Shown in pieces: positions 1-6,909 of a DNA stretch of 9,984 nucleotides. How positions within the stretch are numbered: the stretch's first letter is position 1; each line of letters opens with the position of its first letter. A program made the translations under genes and the position numbers. Under the pieces are notes generated by a model. The model worked only from the letters and a program-made list of their open reading frames with translations, was not told the DNA's origin and did not search any database. The DNA comes from CAXXOK01 sp035399245. Lineage in GTDB: Bacteria; Bacillota; Clostridia; Christensenellales; Aristaeellaceae. The stretch is taken from assembly GCA_035399245.1 (NCBI GenBank), contig DAOPIR010000106.1, positions 1-9,984 of the forward strand. The letters are read 5' to 3'.

Positions 1-879
1 TATCAGGCCACCGGCGCCGGCGTCATCTATCGCCGTGACATCGCTATCGACGTGTGGGGCACCGATGATCCCGCCGTTATCGCCGAGAAGCTCGGTTCCA
101 GCTGGGACGACTTCATGGATGCAGCCGCAGAGCTGGCAGCCAAAGGCTATGCCATCCTGTCCGGCACCGGCGACCTCTGGCAGGCCATCCGCACCGGCGG
201 CGAATCTCCCTGGATCGTGGACGGCACGCTCGTAATCGATCCCTATCGTGAAGCCTACATGGATTATGCAAAGACCATGTATGACAACGGCTATACCAAC
301 AACACCACCGCCTGGAGCGATGCGTGGTATGCCGACATCGCAGGCACCGGCGAGAAAGAAGTATTCTGCTACTTAGGGCCCGCCTGGCTGATCAACTACG
401 TTATGGCTGGCAACGCTGGCGACACCGCCGGCAACTGGGCTGTGACCACCTCTCCCGTGGGCTTCTTCTGGGGCGGCACGTGGCTGATGGCCAACAAGGA
501 TTCCGATGTGAAGGAAGCCGTTGGCGAAATCATCGACTGGATCACCCTGAACTGCTCCGAGACCGGTCTGCAGTACTACTGGGCCAACGGCACCATGACC
601 GAGGGCGTAGTGGGCACCAAGGACACCGTTGCCTCCGGCACTGTGATGGCAATGAGCGACGGCACCGTGGACTTCCTCGGCGGCCAGAACATGTTTGATA
701 TCTTCGTACCCGCCAACGCATACGCCACCGGCGCATCGCTGACGCAGTACGACGAGACCATCAACCAGTACTTCGCCGACCAGGTTGACCAGTACAAGCT
801 CGGCCAGAAAACCCGCGAAGAAGCCATCGAAGACTTCAAGCAGAACGTTGCCGACAACCTGGATGTTATCGTAGACTAA
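1..879 (+). CDS. Carbohydrate ABC transporter substrate-binding protein, family 1 (5' end outside the window)
   Basis: This is the C-terminal 292 codons of an extracellular sugar-binding protein (SBP_bac_1 family, COG1653), which captures a sugar or oligosaccharide outside the membrane and delivers it to the two permeases encoded next. The reading frame is open from base 1, so the start and signal peptide lie upstream; the GTG at 52 is internal. Family features include the early GVIYRRDIA segment (the usual 'YRrdla' strand), an aromatic-rich binding region, and the segment PVGFFWGGTWLMANKDS followed by an acidic helix (about residues 150-190 of the fragment), which matches the hinge-proximal 'ffwGGswla' motif of these proteins. 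Aromatic residues suited to stacking on sugars are frequent (for example LQYYWANGT). The gene ends in TAA 84 bases before the first permease. The sugar cannot be told from sequence. Family is confident; specificity is unknown. Confidence 0.9.
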   Translation, partial: YQATGAGVIYRRDIAIDVWGTDDPAVIAEKLGSSWDDFMDAAAELAAKGYAILSGTGDLWQAIRTGGESPWIVDGTLVIDPYREAYMDYAKTMYDNGYTNNTTAWSDAWYADIAGTGEKEVFCYLGPAWLINYVMAGNAGDTAGNWAVTTSPVGFFWGGTWLMANKDSDVKEAVGEIIDWITLNCSETGLQYYWANGTMTEGVVGTKDTVASGTVMAMSDGTVDFLGGQNMFDIFVPANAYATGASLTQYDETINQYFADQVDQYKLGQKTREEAIEDFKQNVADNLDVIVD

Positions 880-898
880 TCATTCATCCCAACAAAAC

Positions 899-939
899 GG
901 CTTGGGTGGCGGATGGCTCGCGCTGTCCGCTGCCCAGCC
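899..939 (+). promoter_or_regulatory. Strong intercistronic stem-loop between binding-protein and permease genes
   Basis: The arm at 899-913 pairs with 926-939 to give a 14-base-pair GC-rich stem with one bulged T and two G-T wobbles, around a 12-base loop. It is followed by TTATTTT at 940-946, an imperfect T-rich tract. It begins 19 bases after the binding-protein stop codon. It could be a leaky terminator or an mRNA-stabilising 3' structure that keeps binding-protein expression above permease expression, as described for the malE-malF intergenic region of E. coli. The structure is read directly from the sequence; the role is inferred. Confidence 0.7.
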
Positions 940-963
940 TTATTTTAGTGAGGACGAAGTGCG

Positions 964-1953
964 ATGAAAAAGCGCCATAAGAGTATCAGCTACGCAAGGT
1001 ATGGCTACTACTTCTGTATCCCGTTTGTCGTAGTGTTTTTGATATTTTCGTTATACCCTACCATTTATACGGCATTACTCGGCTTTACCAACTCCAAGGG
1101 CCTGGGCAATATCAGCTGGCAGTTCCTCGATCAGCCTTTCCGCAATTTTGAGGTCATTCTCAAAAACAAATCCTTCAAGCTCTCTGTTATCAATACCCTG
1201 CATATCTGGATATTGAACTTCATACCGCAAATTCTGTTGGCGCTTCTCCTGACGGCTTGGTTTACGTCTCCGTCCATCAAGCTGCGCGGGAAGGGCCTGT
1301 TTAAAGTGCTGTTCTATATGCCCAATATCATTACCGCAGCCTCCATCGCTATCCTGTTTTACTCGCTGTTCGGCTACCCGACCGGCCCGGTAAACTATGC
1401 GCTGGAAAAGCTCGGCATTATCAATGAAGGCATACAATTCCTGTCACTTAAGAGTTCAGCACGTAATATCATAGCTTTCATCCAGTTCTGGATGTGGTAC
1501 GGCTACACCATGATCATCCTTATCTCCGGTGTATTGGGCATCAATCCGCAAATTTTCGAAGCGGCGGATATCGACGGTGCGTCCAGCATGCAGACGTTCT
1601 TCCGTATAACGCTTCCCAATTTGAAAACCATCATGCTGTATGTGCTGGTTACCAGCATGATCGGCGGATTGAACATGTTCGACATTCCCAAGGTCATGTT
1701 CAACAACGGCGCACCGGACAACGCCACGCTGACTGCCAGCGTGTTTATCTACAATCAGGCGTTCGCGGGCAGCTACATGTACGCGCGCGCATCCGCCGCC
1801 AGCATGCTGGTATTCGTCGTTATCGCTATCCTGTCCGGCTTTACGTTCTTCCTGATGCGCGACAAGGATGAAGTGAAAGAGCGCAAGGCCTTCAAAAAGA
1901 TGCAGCGGCAAAACCGCAAAGTGCAGAAAACGACGGGGGGTGCGATCGCATGA
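964..1953 (+). CDS. Sugar ABC transporter permease, MalF/UgpA/LacF-like
   Basis: This 329-residue inner-membrane subunit of a carbohydrate importer (binding-protein-dependent transport family, COG1175) forms half of the translocation channel with the next gene product. Six hydrophobic segments lie at about residues 17-38, 76-99, 113-136, 168-190, 223-243 and 278-298. The cytoplasmic EAA loop, which docks the ATPase, is clear: E199-A-A-D-I-D-G205, then L217-P218 at the usual spacing. The N-terminus is short and basic, and a basic tail of about 30 residues follows the last helix. The ATG at 964 has a GAGGA-type ribosome site at about 950-955. Length is normal for the MalF/LacF group without the large periplasmic loop of E. 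coli MalF. The stop codon overlaps the next start (ATGA), so translation is probably coupled. The substrate is not predictable from this sequence. Confidence 0.95.
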   Translation: MKKRHKSISYARYGYYFCIPFVVVFLIFSLYPTIYTALLGFTNSKGLGNISWQFLDQPFRNFEVILKNKSFKLSVINTLHIWILNFIPQILLALLLTAWFTSPSIKLRGKGLFKVLFYMPNIITAASIAILFYSLFGYPTGPVNYALEKLGIINEGIQFLSLKSSARNIIAFIQFWMWYGYTMIILISGVLGINPQIFEAADIDGASSMQTFFRITLPNLKTIMLYVLVTSMIGGLNMFDIPKVMFNNGAPDNATLTASVFIYNQAFAGSYMYARASAASMLVFVVIAILSGFTFFLMRDKDEVKERKAFKKMQRQNRKVQKTTGGAIA

Positions 1954-2798
1954 AAAAGCAGCGTACAGCAGGCCATATCATTTTTCAGGTCGTCGCCTAT
2001 ACCGTATGCATTCTGCTCGCCGTCATGAGCCTTTTCCCGTTTATTATCATGATCGTCAACGCCACGCGCAGCACGCCGGAAATTCAGGGCGCCACCCTAT
2101 CGCTGATCCCTTCCCACTATTTTATGGACAACATCAAAATACTGGAAGGAAAATCGTTCAACGCCTGGGTCGGTTTCAAGAACTCCTTCATCATTTCCAC
2201 GTGCTCCACAATCCTGACGCTCTACTTCTCCGCCCTCACCGCGCATGCGCTGATCGCGTATAACTGGAAGCTGCGCCGGGCGTTCTTCACCTTTATCATG
2301 GCCGTTATGATGATCCCCGCACAGATTACCGGCATCGGCTTTTTCCAGTTCATGTACTCTATCGGGATGACCAACAACTTTCTTGCGCTGATACTGCCTG
2401 CCGCGGCCGCGCCAGCGGGCGTGTTCTTCATGCGGCAGTTCATGATCGCGTCCTTCCCGCTGGATCTGCTGGAGGCTGCGCGCATCGACGGTTCTCACGA
2501 ATTCTACACGTTCAACCGTATCGTGCTGCCCATCATGAAGCCGGCACTGGCCACACAGGGTATCTTCTCCTTCGTTACCAGCTGGAACGCCCTGTTCATG
2601 CCGATGGTGCTGCTGACCAGCTCCGACAACTACACCATGCCCCTGATGGTCAACCTGCTGCGCGGTGACATCTATAAGACCGAATACGGCGCTGTGTACC
2701 TCGCGCTGACGCTGACCGTGCTGCCGTTGTTCGTGGTGTATTTCTCGCTTTCGAAGTACATTATCGCCGGTGTGGCGCTGGGCAGCGTGAAAGGCTGA
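1950..2798 (+). CDS. Sugar ABC transporter permease, MalG/UgpE-like
   Basis: This 282-residue second permease subunit of the sugar importer (COG0395) pairs with the preceding permease in the membrane. Hydrophobic segments lie at about residues 13-36, 78-101, 110-133, 143-163, 203-222 and 247-266. The EAA loop is present as E175-A-A-R-I-D-G181 with L193-P194 at the expected spacing. The C-terminus ends in the family-typical short stretch after the last helix (IIAGVALGSVKG). The start overlaps the upstream stop by four bases; a G-run at 1935-1940 can act as the ribosome site. No ATPase gene follows, so the importer probably uses a shared MsmK/UgpC-type ATPase encoded elsewhere, which is common in Firmicutes. 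Family assignment is firm; the sugar is unknown. Confidence 0.95.
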   Translation: MKKQRTAGHIIFQVVAYTVCILLAVMSLFPFIIMIVNATRSTPEIQGATLSLIPSHYFMDNIKILEGKSFNAWVGFKNSFIISTCSTILTLYFSALTAHALIAYNWKLRRAFFTFIMAVMMIPAQITGIGFFQFMYSIGMTNNFLALILPAAAAPAGVFFMRQFMIASFPLDLLEAARIDGSHEFYTFNRIVLPIMKPALATQGIFSFVTSWNALFMPMVLLTSSDNYTMPLMVNLLRGDIYKTEYGAVYLALTLTVLPLFVVYFSLSKYIIAGVALGSVKG

Positions 2799-2806
2799 CG
2801 CCTTTG

Positions 2807-2972
2807 GAAAAAGTGTTCCGCTTTTTCGAGGTTGTACTTCAGGCCTGTTCACTCGCTTCGCTCACTCACGGTCAGCCCGAAGTGTAAGGAAACTTTACTG
2901 CGCAAAATTCCGAAACCACCACGCATGCCGCTGATTTCGGATTGCAGCACGAAGGGCTTCGACTCTTCGTGC
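2807..2972. repeat. Composite inverted-repeat element in the intergenic region (possible interspersed repeat)
   Basis: Three small stem-loops stand in a row just after the permease stop codon. GAAAAAG at 2807-2813 pairs with CTTTTTC at 2821-2827. 2836-2844 pairs with 2875-2883 with one mismatch, and its loop holds a perfect 18-base mirror repeat at 2849-2866. GCACGAAG at 2947-2954 pairs with CTTCGTGC at 2965-2972. Such a string of short dyads outside genes is typical of dispersed non-coding repeats such as REP or ERIC-like units. Copy number cannot be judged from one window, so the label 'repeat' is tentative. Confidence 0.35.
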
Positions 2973-2996
2973 ATCCTGGGATTAAATCGAATAAGC

Positions 2997-3030
2997 AAAC
3001 CGCTGCGTCTGAGACAGGCACAGCGGTTTT
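2997..3030 (+). terminator. Intrinsic terminator of the sugar importer operon
   Basis: AAACCGCTG at 2997-3005 pairs perfectly with CAGCGGTTT at 3021-3029, and the T-run continues to 3030 (GGTTTTGTTG). The loop is 15 bases. It lies about 200 bases after the second permease and is the first canonical hairpin with a T-run on the plus strand. Because the stem is flanked by A's on its 5' side it might also act weakly on minus-strand transcripts. Confidence 0.7.
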
Positions 3031-3083
3031 GTTGATAGTGTTCATCCTGCAAGGAAATGCAGATTATCGATAATTGCATAGGA

Positions 3084-3112
3084 AACAGCCACCCACTTGA
3101 CGGGTGGCTGTT
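3084..3112 (-). terminator. Intrinsic terminator of enolase
   Basis: A perfect 11-base-pair stem (3084-3094 with 3102-3112, AACAGCCACCC against its complement) closes a 7-base loop, 27 bases beyond the enolase stop codon. Read on the minus strand the stem ends in GGCTGTTTCCTAT, a short T-tract. The dyad is strong; the T-run is modest. It stands back to back with the importer terminator at 2997-3030, as expected between convergent genes. Confidence 0.75.
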
Positions 3113-3139
3113 GCTATTGAATATAAACTTGCCTGCGGC

Positions 3140-4420
3140 TTAGAACGCTTTCTTGCCGAGGTAGGTCGCGGCGGCGCCGAGCTCTTCTTCGATGCGGAGA
3201 AGGCGGTTGTACTTAGCAACGCGCTCACTGCGGCTGGGGGCGCCGGTTTTGATCTGGCCGGCGTTGAGCGCTACGGCGAGATCGGCAATGGTGGTGTCGG
3301 AGGTTTCACCGGAGCGGTGCGAGATCACGGCGGTGAAATTGGCTTTGTGCGCCATCTGCACAGCCTCGATGGTCTCCCACAGGGAGCCGATCTGGTTGAG
3401 CTTAATCAGGATAGAATTGGAGCACTTGCCATCGATGCCCTTTTGCAGTCGCTCGGTGTTGGTCACATACAGGTCATCACCAACCAGCTGTACCTTGTCG
3501 CCAAGCTTTGCGGTCAGCTTCTGCCAGCCTTCCCAATCCTCTTCGTCCAGTGCGTCTTCAATGGATGCGATCGGGTACTTCTCCACCATGCTGGCCCAGA
3601 AATCCACCAGCTCATCGGCGGTGTAGCTGATCTTGTGCTTGGGCAGGAAATAGCCTTTTTCGGCTTTCCATTCACTGGAAGCGGAGTCGATGGCGAGCAT
3701 GAAATCGTCATAGGGCTTGTAGCCCGCTTCTTCGATAGCGCGGATGAGGTACTGGATGGCTTCCTCGTCGCTTTCAAGGTTGGGGGCGTAGCCGCCCTCG
3801 TCGCCAACGGCGGTGGACAGGCCATCCTTCTTGAGGATCTTCGCCAGGGTGTGGAACACCTCGGCGCACCAGCGCAGGCCTTCGGAGAAGGAAGGCGCGC
3901 CGACGGGCATAATCATAAACTCCTGAATGTCGATGTTGTTGGCCGCGTGCGCGCCGCCGTTGAGCACGTTCATCATGGGCACAGGCAGCGTGTGGGCTGC
4001 GGCGCCGCCGAGGAACCGGTACAGCGGGATGCCTTCGGCTTCCGCGGCAGCCTTGGCGGCGGCCAGCGATACGGCCAGAATGGCGTTTGCGCCGAAGTTG
4101 GACTTATCCTTGGTGCCGTCGGCGGCCATCATGGTCTTATCGACGGTGGCGGTGGCGGCGGCGTCTACGCCGGCCAGCACCTTGCTGATTTCGTTGTCAA
4201 CGTGGCCGACGGCCTTGAGCACGCCCTTGCCGCCGAAACGCTTGGGATCCTTGTCGCGCAGCTCCAGAGCCTCAAACTGGCCTGTGGATGCGCCGCTGGG
4301 TACGGCTGCCGTCGCTTCTACGCCGTTTTCAAGCGTTACTACGGCTTCTACGGTAGGATTTCCGCGAGAATCGATGATTTCGCGGCCATGTGCTTTTTTG
4401 ATTGGATACATCATGTTCAT
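3140..4420 (-). CDS. eno: Enolase (phosphopyruvate hydratase)
   Basis: Enolase interconverts 2-phosphoglycerate and phosphoenolpyruvate in glycolysis, in the cytoplasm, as a Mg-dependent enzyme. The 426-residue reading frame is full length and collinear with bacterial enolases: the REIIDSRGNPTVE strand and the GASTG loop near the N-terminus, H158, Q166-E167, catalytic acid E208 in GDEGG, Mg ligands D245, E288 and D315, catalytic base K340 in ILIKLNQIG, H368-R369-S370 and K391. Two residues in conserved blocks are unusual: W348 (IGSLWET, usually Thr or Ser) and S374 (SHRSGETSD, usually Glu). The most upstream ATG (4418-4420) touches the GGAGGT ribosome site directly, so M3 (4412-4414) or M4 (4409-4411) is the more likely start, giving 424 or 423 residues. 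Identity is certain; activity should be normal since all catalytic residues are present. Confidence 0.98.
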   Translation of the reverse strand: MNMMYPIKKAHGREIIDSRGNPTVEAVVTLENGVEATAAVPSGASTGQFEALELRDKDPKRFGGKGVLKAVGHVDNEISKVLAGVDAAATATVDKTMMAADGTKDKSNFGANAILAVSLAAAKAAAEAEGIPLYRFLGGAAAHTLPVPMMNVLNGGAHAANNIDIQEFMIMPVGAPSFSEGLRWCAEVFHTLAKILKKDGLSTAVGDEGGYAPNLESDEEAIQYLIRAIEEAGYKPYDDFMLAIDSASSEWKAEKGYFLPKHKISYTADELVDFWASMVEKYPIASIEDALDEEDWEGWQKLTAKLGDKVQLVGDDLYVTNTERLQKGIDGKCSNSILIKLNQIGSLWETIEAVQMAHKANFTAVISHRSGETSDTTIADLAVALNAGQIKTGAPSRSERVAKYNRLLRIEEELGAAATYLGKKAF

Positions 4421-4428
4421 ACCTCCGG
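4421..4428 (-). promoter_or_regulatory. Ribosome binding site of enolase (decides the start)
   Basis: CCGGAGGT on the minus strand directly abuts the first ATG of the frame. Spacing from GGAGGT is 0 to that ATG, 6 bases to the ATG at 4412-4414, and 9 bases to the ATG at 4409-4411. Normal spacing therefore favours the third or fourth codon as the true start. Confidence 0.75.
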
Positions 4429-4459
4429 TCTTTAGGATGGTCTCATAGCTTTATACAAC

Positions 4460-4486
4460 GCATACCGCCGCGCCGCGGCTGTATAC
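4460..4486 (-). promoter_or_regulatory. Hairpin in the enolase 5' leader
   Basis: Outer arms 4460-4465 and 4481-4486 (six pairs, one wobble), a single mismatch, and inner GCCGC/GCGGC arms (4467-4471 with 4475-4479) make an 11-pair stem with a 3-base loop. There is no T-run after it on either strand. It would lie roughly 30-70 bases before the enolase start if transcription begins at the promoter proposed below. Function unknown. Confidence 0.45.
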
Positions 4487-4507
4487 CAGAAAGCGACCTC
4501 GTCCCTT

Positions 4508-4513
4508 ATTATA
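4508..4513 (-). promoter_or_regulatory. Possible enolase promoter, -10 box
   Basis: A perfect TATAAT is read on the minus strand about 90 bases before the enolase start. Seventeen bases upstream the -35 position reads TAGCGT, a poor match to TTGACA, so the assignment rests on the -10 box and location only. No convincing intrinsic terminator separates the end of the exporter gene at 4584 from this point, so some read-through from the exporter operon is possible. Confidence 0.4.
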
Positions 4514-4583
4514 ACGCAACATCCTCAATAACGCTAGCTTTCATAAGGTTATTTCACACTTTTCAAATGGGGAGCTGTAAATT

Positions 4584-5879
4584 CTACGCGTTATTCTGGC
4601 GTGCTGCGCGAATCACTTTCACAAGCTCCGCGGGCTTAGGGGCTTTGCCGTACATCAGCACGCCCATGCGGTAGATGCTGGCGGACAGGAACCCGATCCC
4701 AACCGTGGTGGCAAGCAGGAGCACAACGGAGATTACAATTTCATACCACGCCGGCATGGACATTGCCACCCGCGCAAACATCGCCATCGGCGAGGTAAGG
4801 GGGATGTAGGAGCACACGATCATCAGTGTGCTGTCCGCATTGCCCGAGGATACCGCCGTGATCACCACGATAAACGCAAACACAAAGCACATCATGATAG
4901 GCATGATCGACGCGGACACATCCTCCACGCGGGAAACCAGCGAGCCGACCGCGCCAAACATGAACGCATACAGGAAAAAGCCCAGCAGGAAGAACAGCAG
5001 CACATACCCCACCATCGGCAGCGGCATGTTAAAGATGGATGCAATCACCGCATTGCCGGCCCAAGCCGACGCGTTGATATGGTAAAACAGGACGGCCGAG
5101 CCAAACAGCACCGCCATTTGAATCAATCCCGACAATCCGGCCGCAATGATCTTGCCAAACAGCAGGCTGTTGGGCCGTGCGGACGTGATTAAAAGCTCCA
5201 TGGTGCGTGAGCCCTTCTCCGTGGCAACGGACGAAGCCACCAGCTGGCCGTAGATCATGATCGCCATATACAGCGCCATGAGCATAATATAGGTGTAGAA
5301 GAACGTATCCGTTTGGCTGACGCCCAGATTTTCGACATTGACACTCACCGGCGGATTCAATATCTCTTCCGTTTCGGCTTGGGATACGCCAAGCGACTGC
5401 AGCATTTCGTAGCGCGTAACACCGGTCATGGCGGTATAAAGCACAGAGGCTGTTTCATCATCCAGCGTCAGGGTCGGCGCAATATAGGTGGCGGTCTGCG
5501 CATCCTCAATCACTACGGCACCCGCATAGGTTCCGTTTTTCACCGCATCGCGCACGGCCTGCACATCCTCCTGTGTCAGGTACATGGAGGTACCCATGGC
5601 ATTGGCCAGCAGCACCAGCGCCTCGTCGCTCAGGGCGCCGTTTTGGTTGACAAGCGCGATCACATCCCCGCCGGATACGGTATCAGCCATCAGCTGATCC
5701 ACCTGCGTGATCGTTGTCGGCTGTACCGCCTCTTCCTCGCTGCCCAGCAGCGTCTTGATGTTGGGGAAGCTAAGCACGATCATCAATACGACAGCAAACA
5801 GCGCCGTCATGACTAGATAGATTTTAGACTTGAAATATCCGCCCATCTCAAACCGGAATACCGATTGAAACTGTTTCAT
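4584..5879 (-). CDS. ABC-2 type exporter permease, YhaP/NatB-like
   Basis: This 431-residue membrane subunit of an ABC-2 exporter works with the ATPase encoded just upstream; its substrate is unknown (relatives include the Bacillus NatB sodium-efflux permease and uncharacterised YhaP). The N-terminal helix is at about residues 20-38, followed by an extracytoplasmic domain of about 150 residues (40-190), then five further hydrophobic segments at about 193-216, 242-266, 287-312, 323-343 and 378-402. A strong family marker is the cytoplasmic segment EKGSRTMELLITS at 221-233, matching the NatB-type 'EK.sR.mE.LltS' motif; the C-terminal segment YRMGVLMYGKAP also fits. The ribosome site GGGAGG at 5888-5893 is 8 bases from the ATG. 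Only 17 bases separate it from the ATPase stop codon, so the two form an operon. No clear terminator follows. Confidence 0.9.
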   Translation of the reverse strand: MKQFQSVFRFEMGGYFKSKIYLVMTALFAVVLMIVLSFPNIKTLLGSEEEAVQPTTITQVDQLMADTVSGGDVIALVNQNGALSDEALVLLANAMGTSMYLTQEDVQAVRDAVKNGTYAGAVVIEDAQTATYIAPTLTLDDETASVLYTAMTGVTRYEMLQSLGVSQAETEEILNPPVSVNVENLGVSQTDTFFYTYIMLMALYMAIMIYGQLVASSVATEKGSRTMELLITSARPNSLLFGKIIAAGLSGLIQMAVLFGSAVLFYHINASAWAGNAVIASIFNMPLPMVGYVLLFFLLGFFLYAFMFGAVGSLVSRVEDVSASIMPIMMCFVFAFIVVITAVSSGNADSTLMIVCSYIPLTSPMAMFARVAMSMPAWYEIVISVVLLLATTVGIGFLSASIYRMGVLMYGKAPKPAELVKVIRAARQNNA

Positions 5880-5896
5880 TGTGTTTGCCTCCCTTC

Positions 5897-6802
5897 CTAA
5901 ATTGCCTTGCTCGTGTATTCCACAAAGATATCTTCCAGTGACGGCTCAAACACGCGATAGCCCTCCACGGCGATACCCGCGCCGCTCATGCCGGACAGGA
6001 TAGGCAGCGTATCGGCCGTATCGGGCACATACAGGTGCACAGTCTGCTCTTGCAGCTCTGCGCGCAGCCCTTTACCCGCCAGATACTGCTGTGCCTGCGC
6101 CTGCGTGCCGTCCGGCAGATCCAGCACCAGATGACGGCGGTCATACGTGCGCTTATGCGCCTCGATCGTGGTATCCAGCACGATTTCACCATGGTTCAGG
6201 ATCGCGATATGCCGGCAGAATTCTTCCACATAGTTCATCTGATGGCTGGAGAACAGCACAATCTTGCCTTCATCAATGCATTCGCGCACGATCACCTTCA
6301 GCAGCTGCGCGTTTACAGGATCCAGTCCGGTAAACGGCTCATCCAGTATTAAAAGCTCCGGATCGTTGAGCATGGCGGCGGCCAGCTGAATCTTCTGCTG
6401 GTTGCCCTTGGACAGCGTATCCACCTTTTTGTTCACATAGTCCATCAGCCCCATGCGGCCCATCCAGCGAAGCGCGCTGGCCTTGGCAAAGGCCGGCGTC
6501 AGCCCGCGCAGCGTGCCCAGATAGATCAGCTGGTCCAGGATCAGCCGCTTGGGATACAGCCCGCGCTCCTCCGGCAGATAACCGATGCGGTAATCGCCCC
6601 GCCGAAACGGCTTGCCGTCCACAAGCACCCTTCCGCCGTCAGCGGCAAACACATCCATGATAATGCGAATAGTGGTGGTTTTACCGGCGCCGTTGCGGCC
6701 CAGCAAGCCCAGCGAGTTTCCGCTTTCCACGGTAAAGTTTACGCCGTTGAGCACTTCGTGATCCCCAAAGCTTTTTTGCAGCTGTTGTACCTCTAATACC
6801 AT
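5897..6802 (-). CDS. ABC transporter ATP-binding protein, YhaQ/NatA-like
   Basis: This 301-residue cytoplasmic ATPase powers the ABC-2 permease encoded 17 bases downstream. Motifs in order: Walker A GRNGAGKT at 35-42; the Q-loop region as GYLPEERGLYPK at 74-85, where Glu78 sits at the usual Gln position, as is typical of the YhaQ group (COG4152); the signature LSKGNQQK at 130-137, the usual variant of LSGGQ in this group; Walker B with catalytic Glu, LLILDEP at 150-156; D-loop GLD; and switch His187 in SSHQM. Residues from about 210 form the C-terminal accessory domain seen in NatA-like ATPases (DUF4162 type), ending in SLEDIFVEYT, a common closing motif. The ATG has AAGGAG at 6811-6816 with 8-base spacing. 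Substrate and role (drug, peptide or ion export) cannot be told. Confidence 0.95.
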   Translation of the reverse strand: MVLEVQQLQKSFGDHEVLNGVNFTVESGNSLGLLGRNGAGKTTTIRIIMDVFAADGGRVLVDGKPFRRGDYRIGYLPEERGLYPKRLILDQLIYLGTLRGLTPAFAKASALRWMGRMGLMDYVNKKVDTLSKGNQQKIQLAAAMLNDPELLILDEPFTGLDPVNAQLLKVIVRECIDEGKIVLFSSHQMNYVEEFCRHIAILNHGEIVLDTTIEAHKRTYDRRHLVLDLPDGTQAQAQQYLAGKGLRAELQEQTVHLYVPDTADTLPILSGMSGAGIAVEGYRVFEPSLEDIFVEYTSKAI

Positions 6803-6909
6803 AGCTTTCTCTCCTTACCCACATGCAAATTCATTACGGACACCGGCACGGTATACAGTGCACAGCTCCGCAGCAGGCGATTATATAAACCGAGATGCGG
6901 CATCACCAT
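6793..6909 (-). CDS. Possible 38-codon leader ORF overlapping the ATPase start
   Basis: An ATG at 6907-6909 is preceded by GGGGAG with 7-base spacing and opens a 38-residue frame (MVMPHLGLYNRLLRSCALYT to the C-terminus GKERKLWY). It ends in TAG 10 bases inside the ATPase gene, in a different frame, which would permit translational coupling. No family is recognised. Against it: a TATAAT-like box at 6880-6885 lies within it, its codons are unremarkable, and a frame this short occurs by chance. A candidate only. Confidence 0.2.
   Translation of the reverse strand: MVMPHLGLYNRLLRSCALYTVPVSVMNLHVGKERKLWY

Noticed and set aside
2097..2852. A 251-codon minus-strand frame opposite the second permease.
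   Set aside because: The plus strand encodes a clear permease with an EAA loop; the antisense product is His/Gln/Arg-rich, typical of a shadow frame.
2849..3079. A 76-codon minus-strand frame in the intergenic region, ending in SKVSLHFGLTVSERSE.
   Set aside because: It runs through two stem-loops and the importer terminator, has no convincing ribosome site, and looks like translated repeat DNA.
3104..4435. A 443-codon open frame on the plus strand opposite enolase.
   Set aside because: It is the antisense shadow of a full-length, strongly conserved enolase in GC-rich codons; its translation is Gly/Val-rich with no family features.
4450..4455. TATAAA on the minus strand as an alternative enolase -10 box.
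   Set aside because: The -35 position at normal spacing is CCGCGG, and the site falls next to the leader hairpin; TATAAT at 4508-4513 is better.
5313..5816. A 167-codon plus-strand frame opposite the ABC-2 permease.
   Set aside because: Antisense shadow; no ribosome site and no recognisable domain, while the minus-strand gene has family motifs and operon context.
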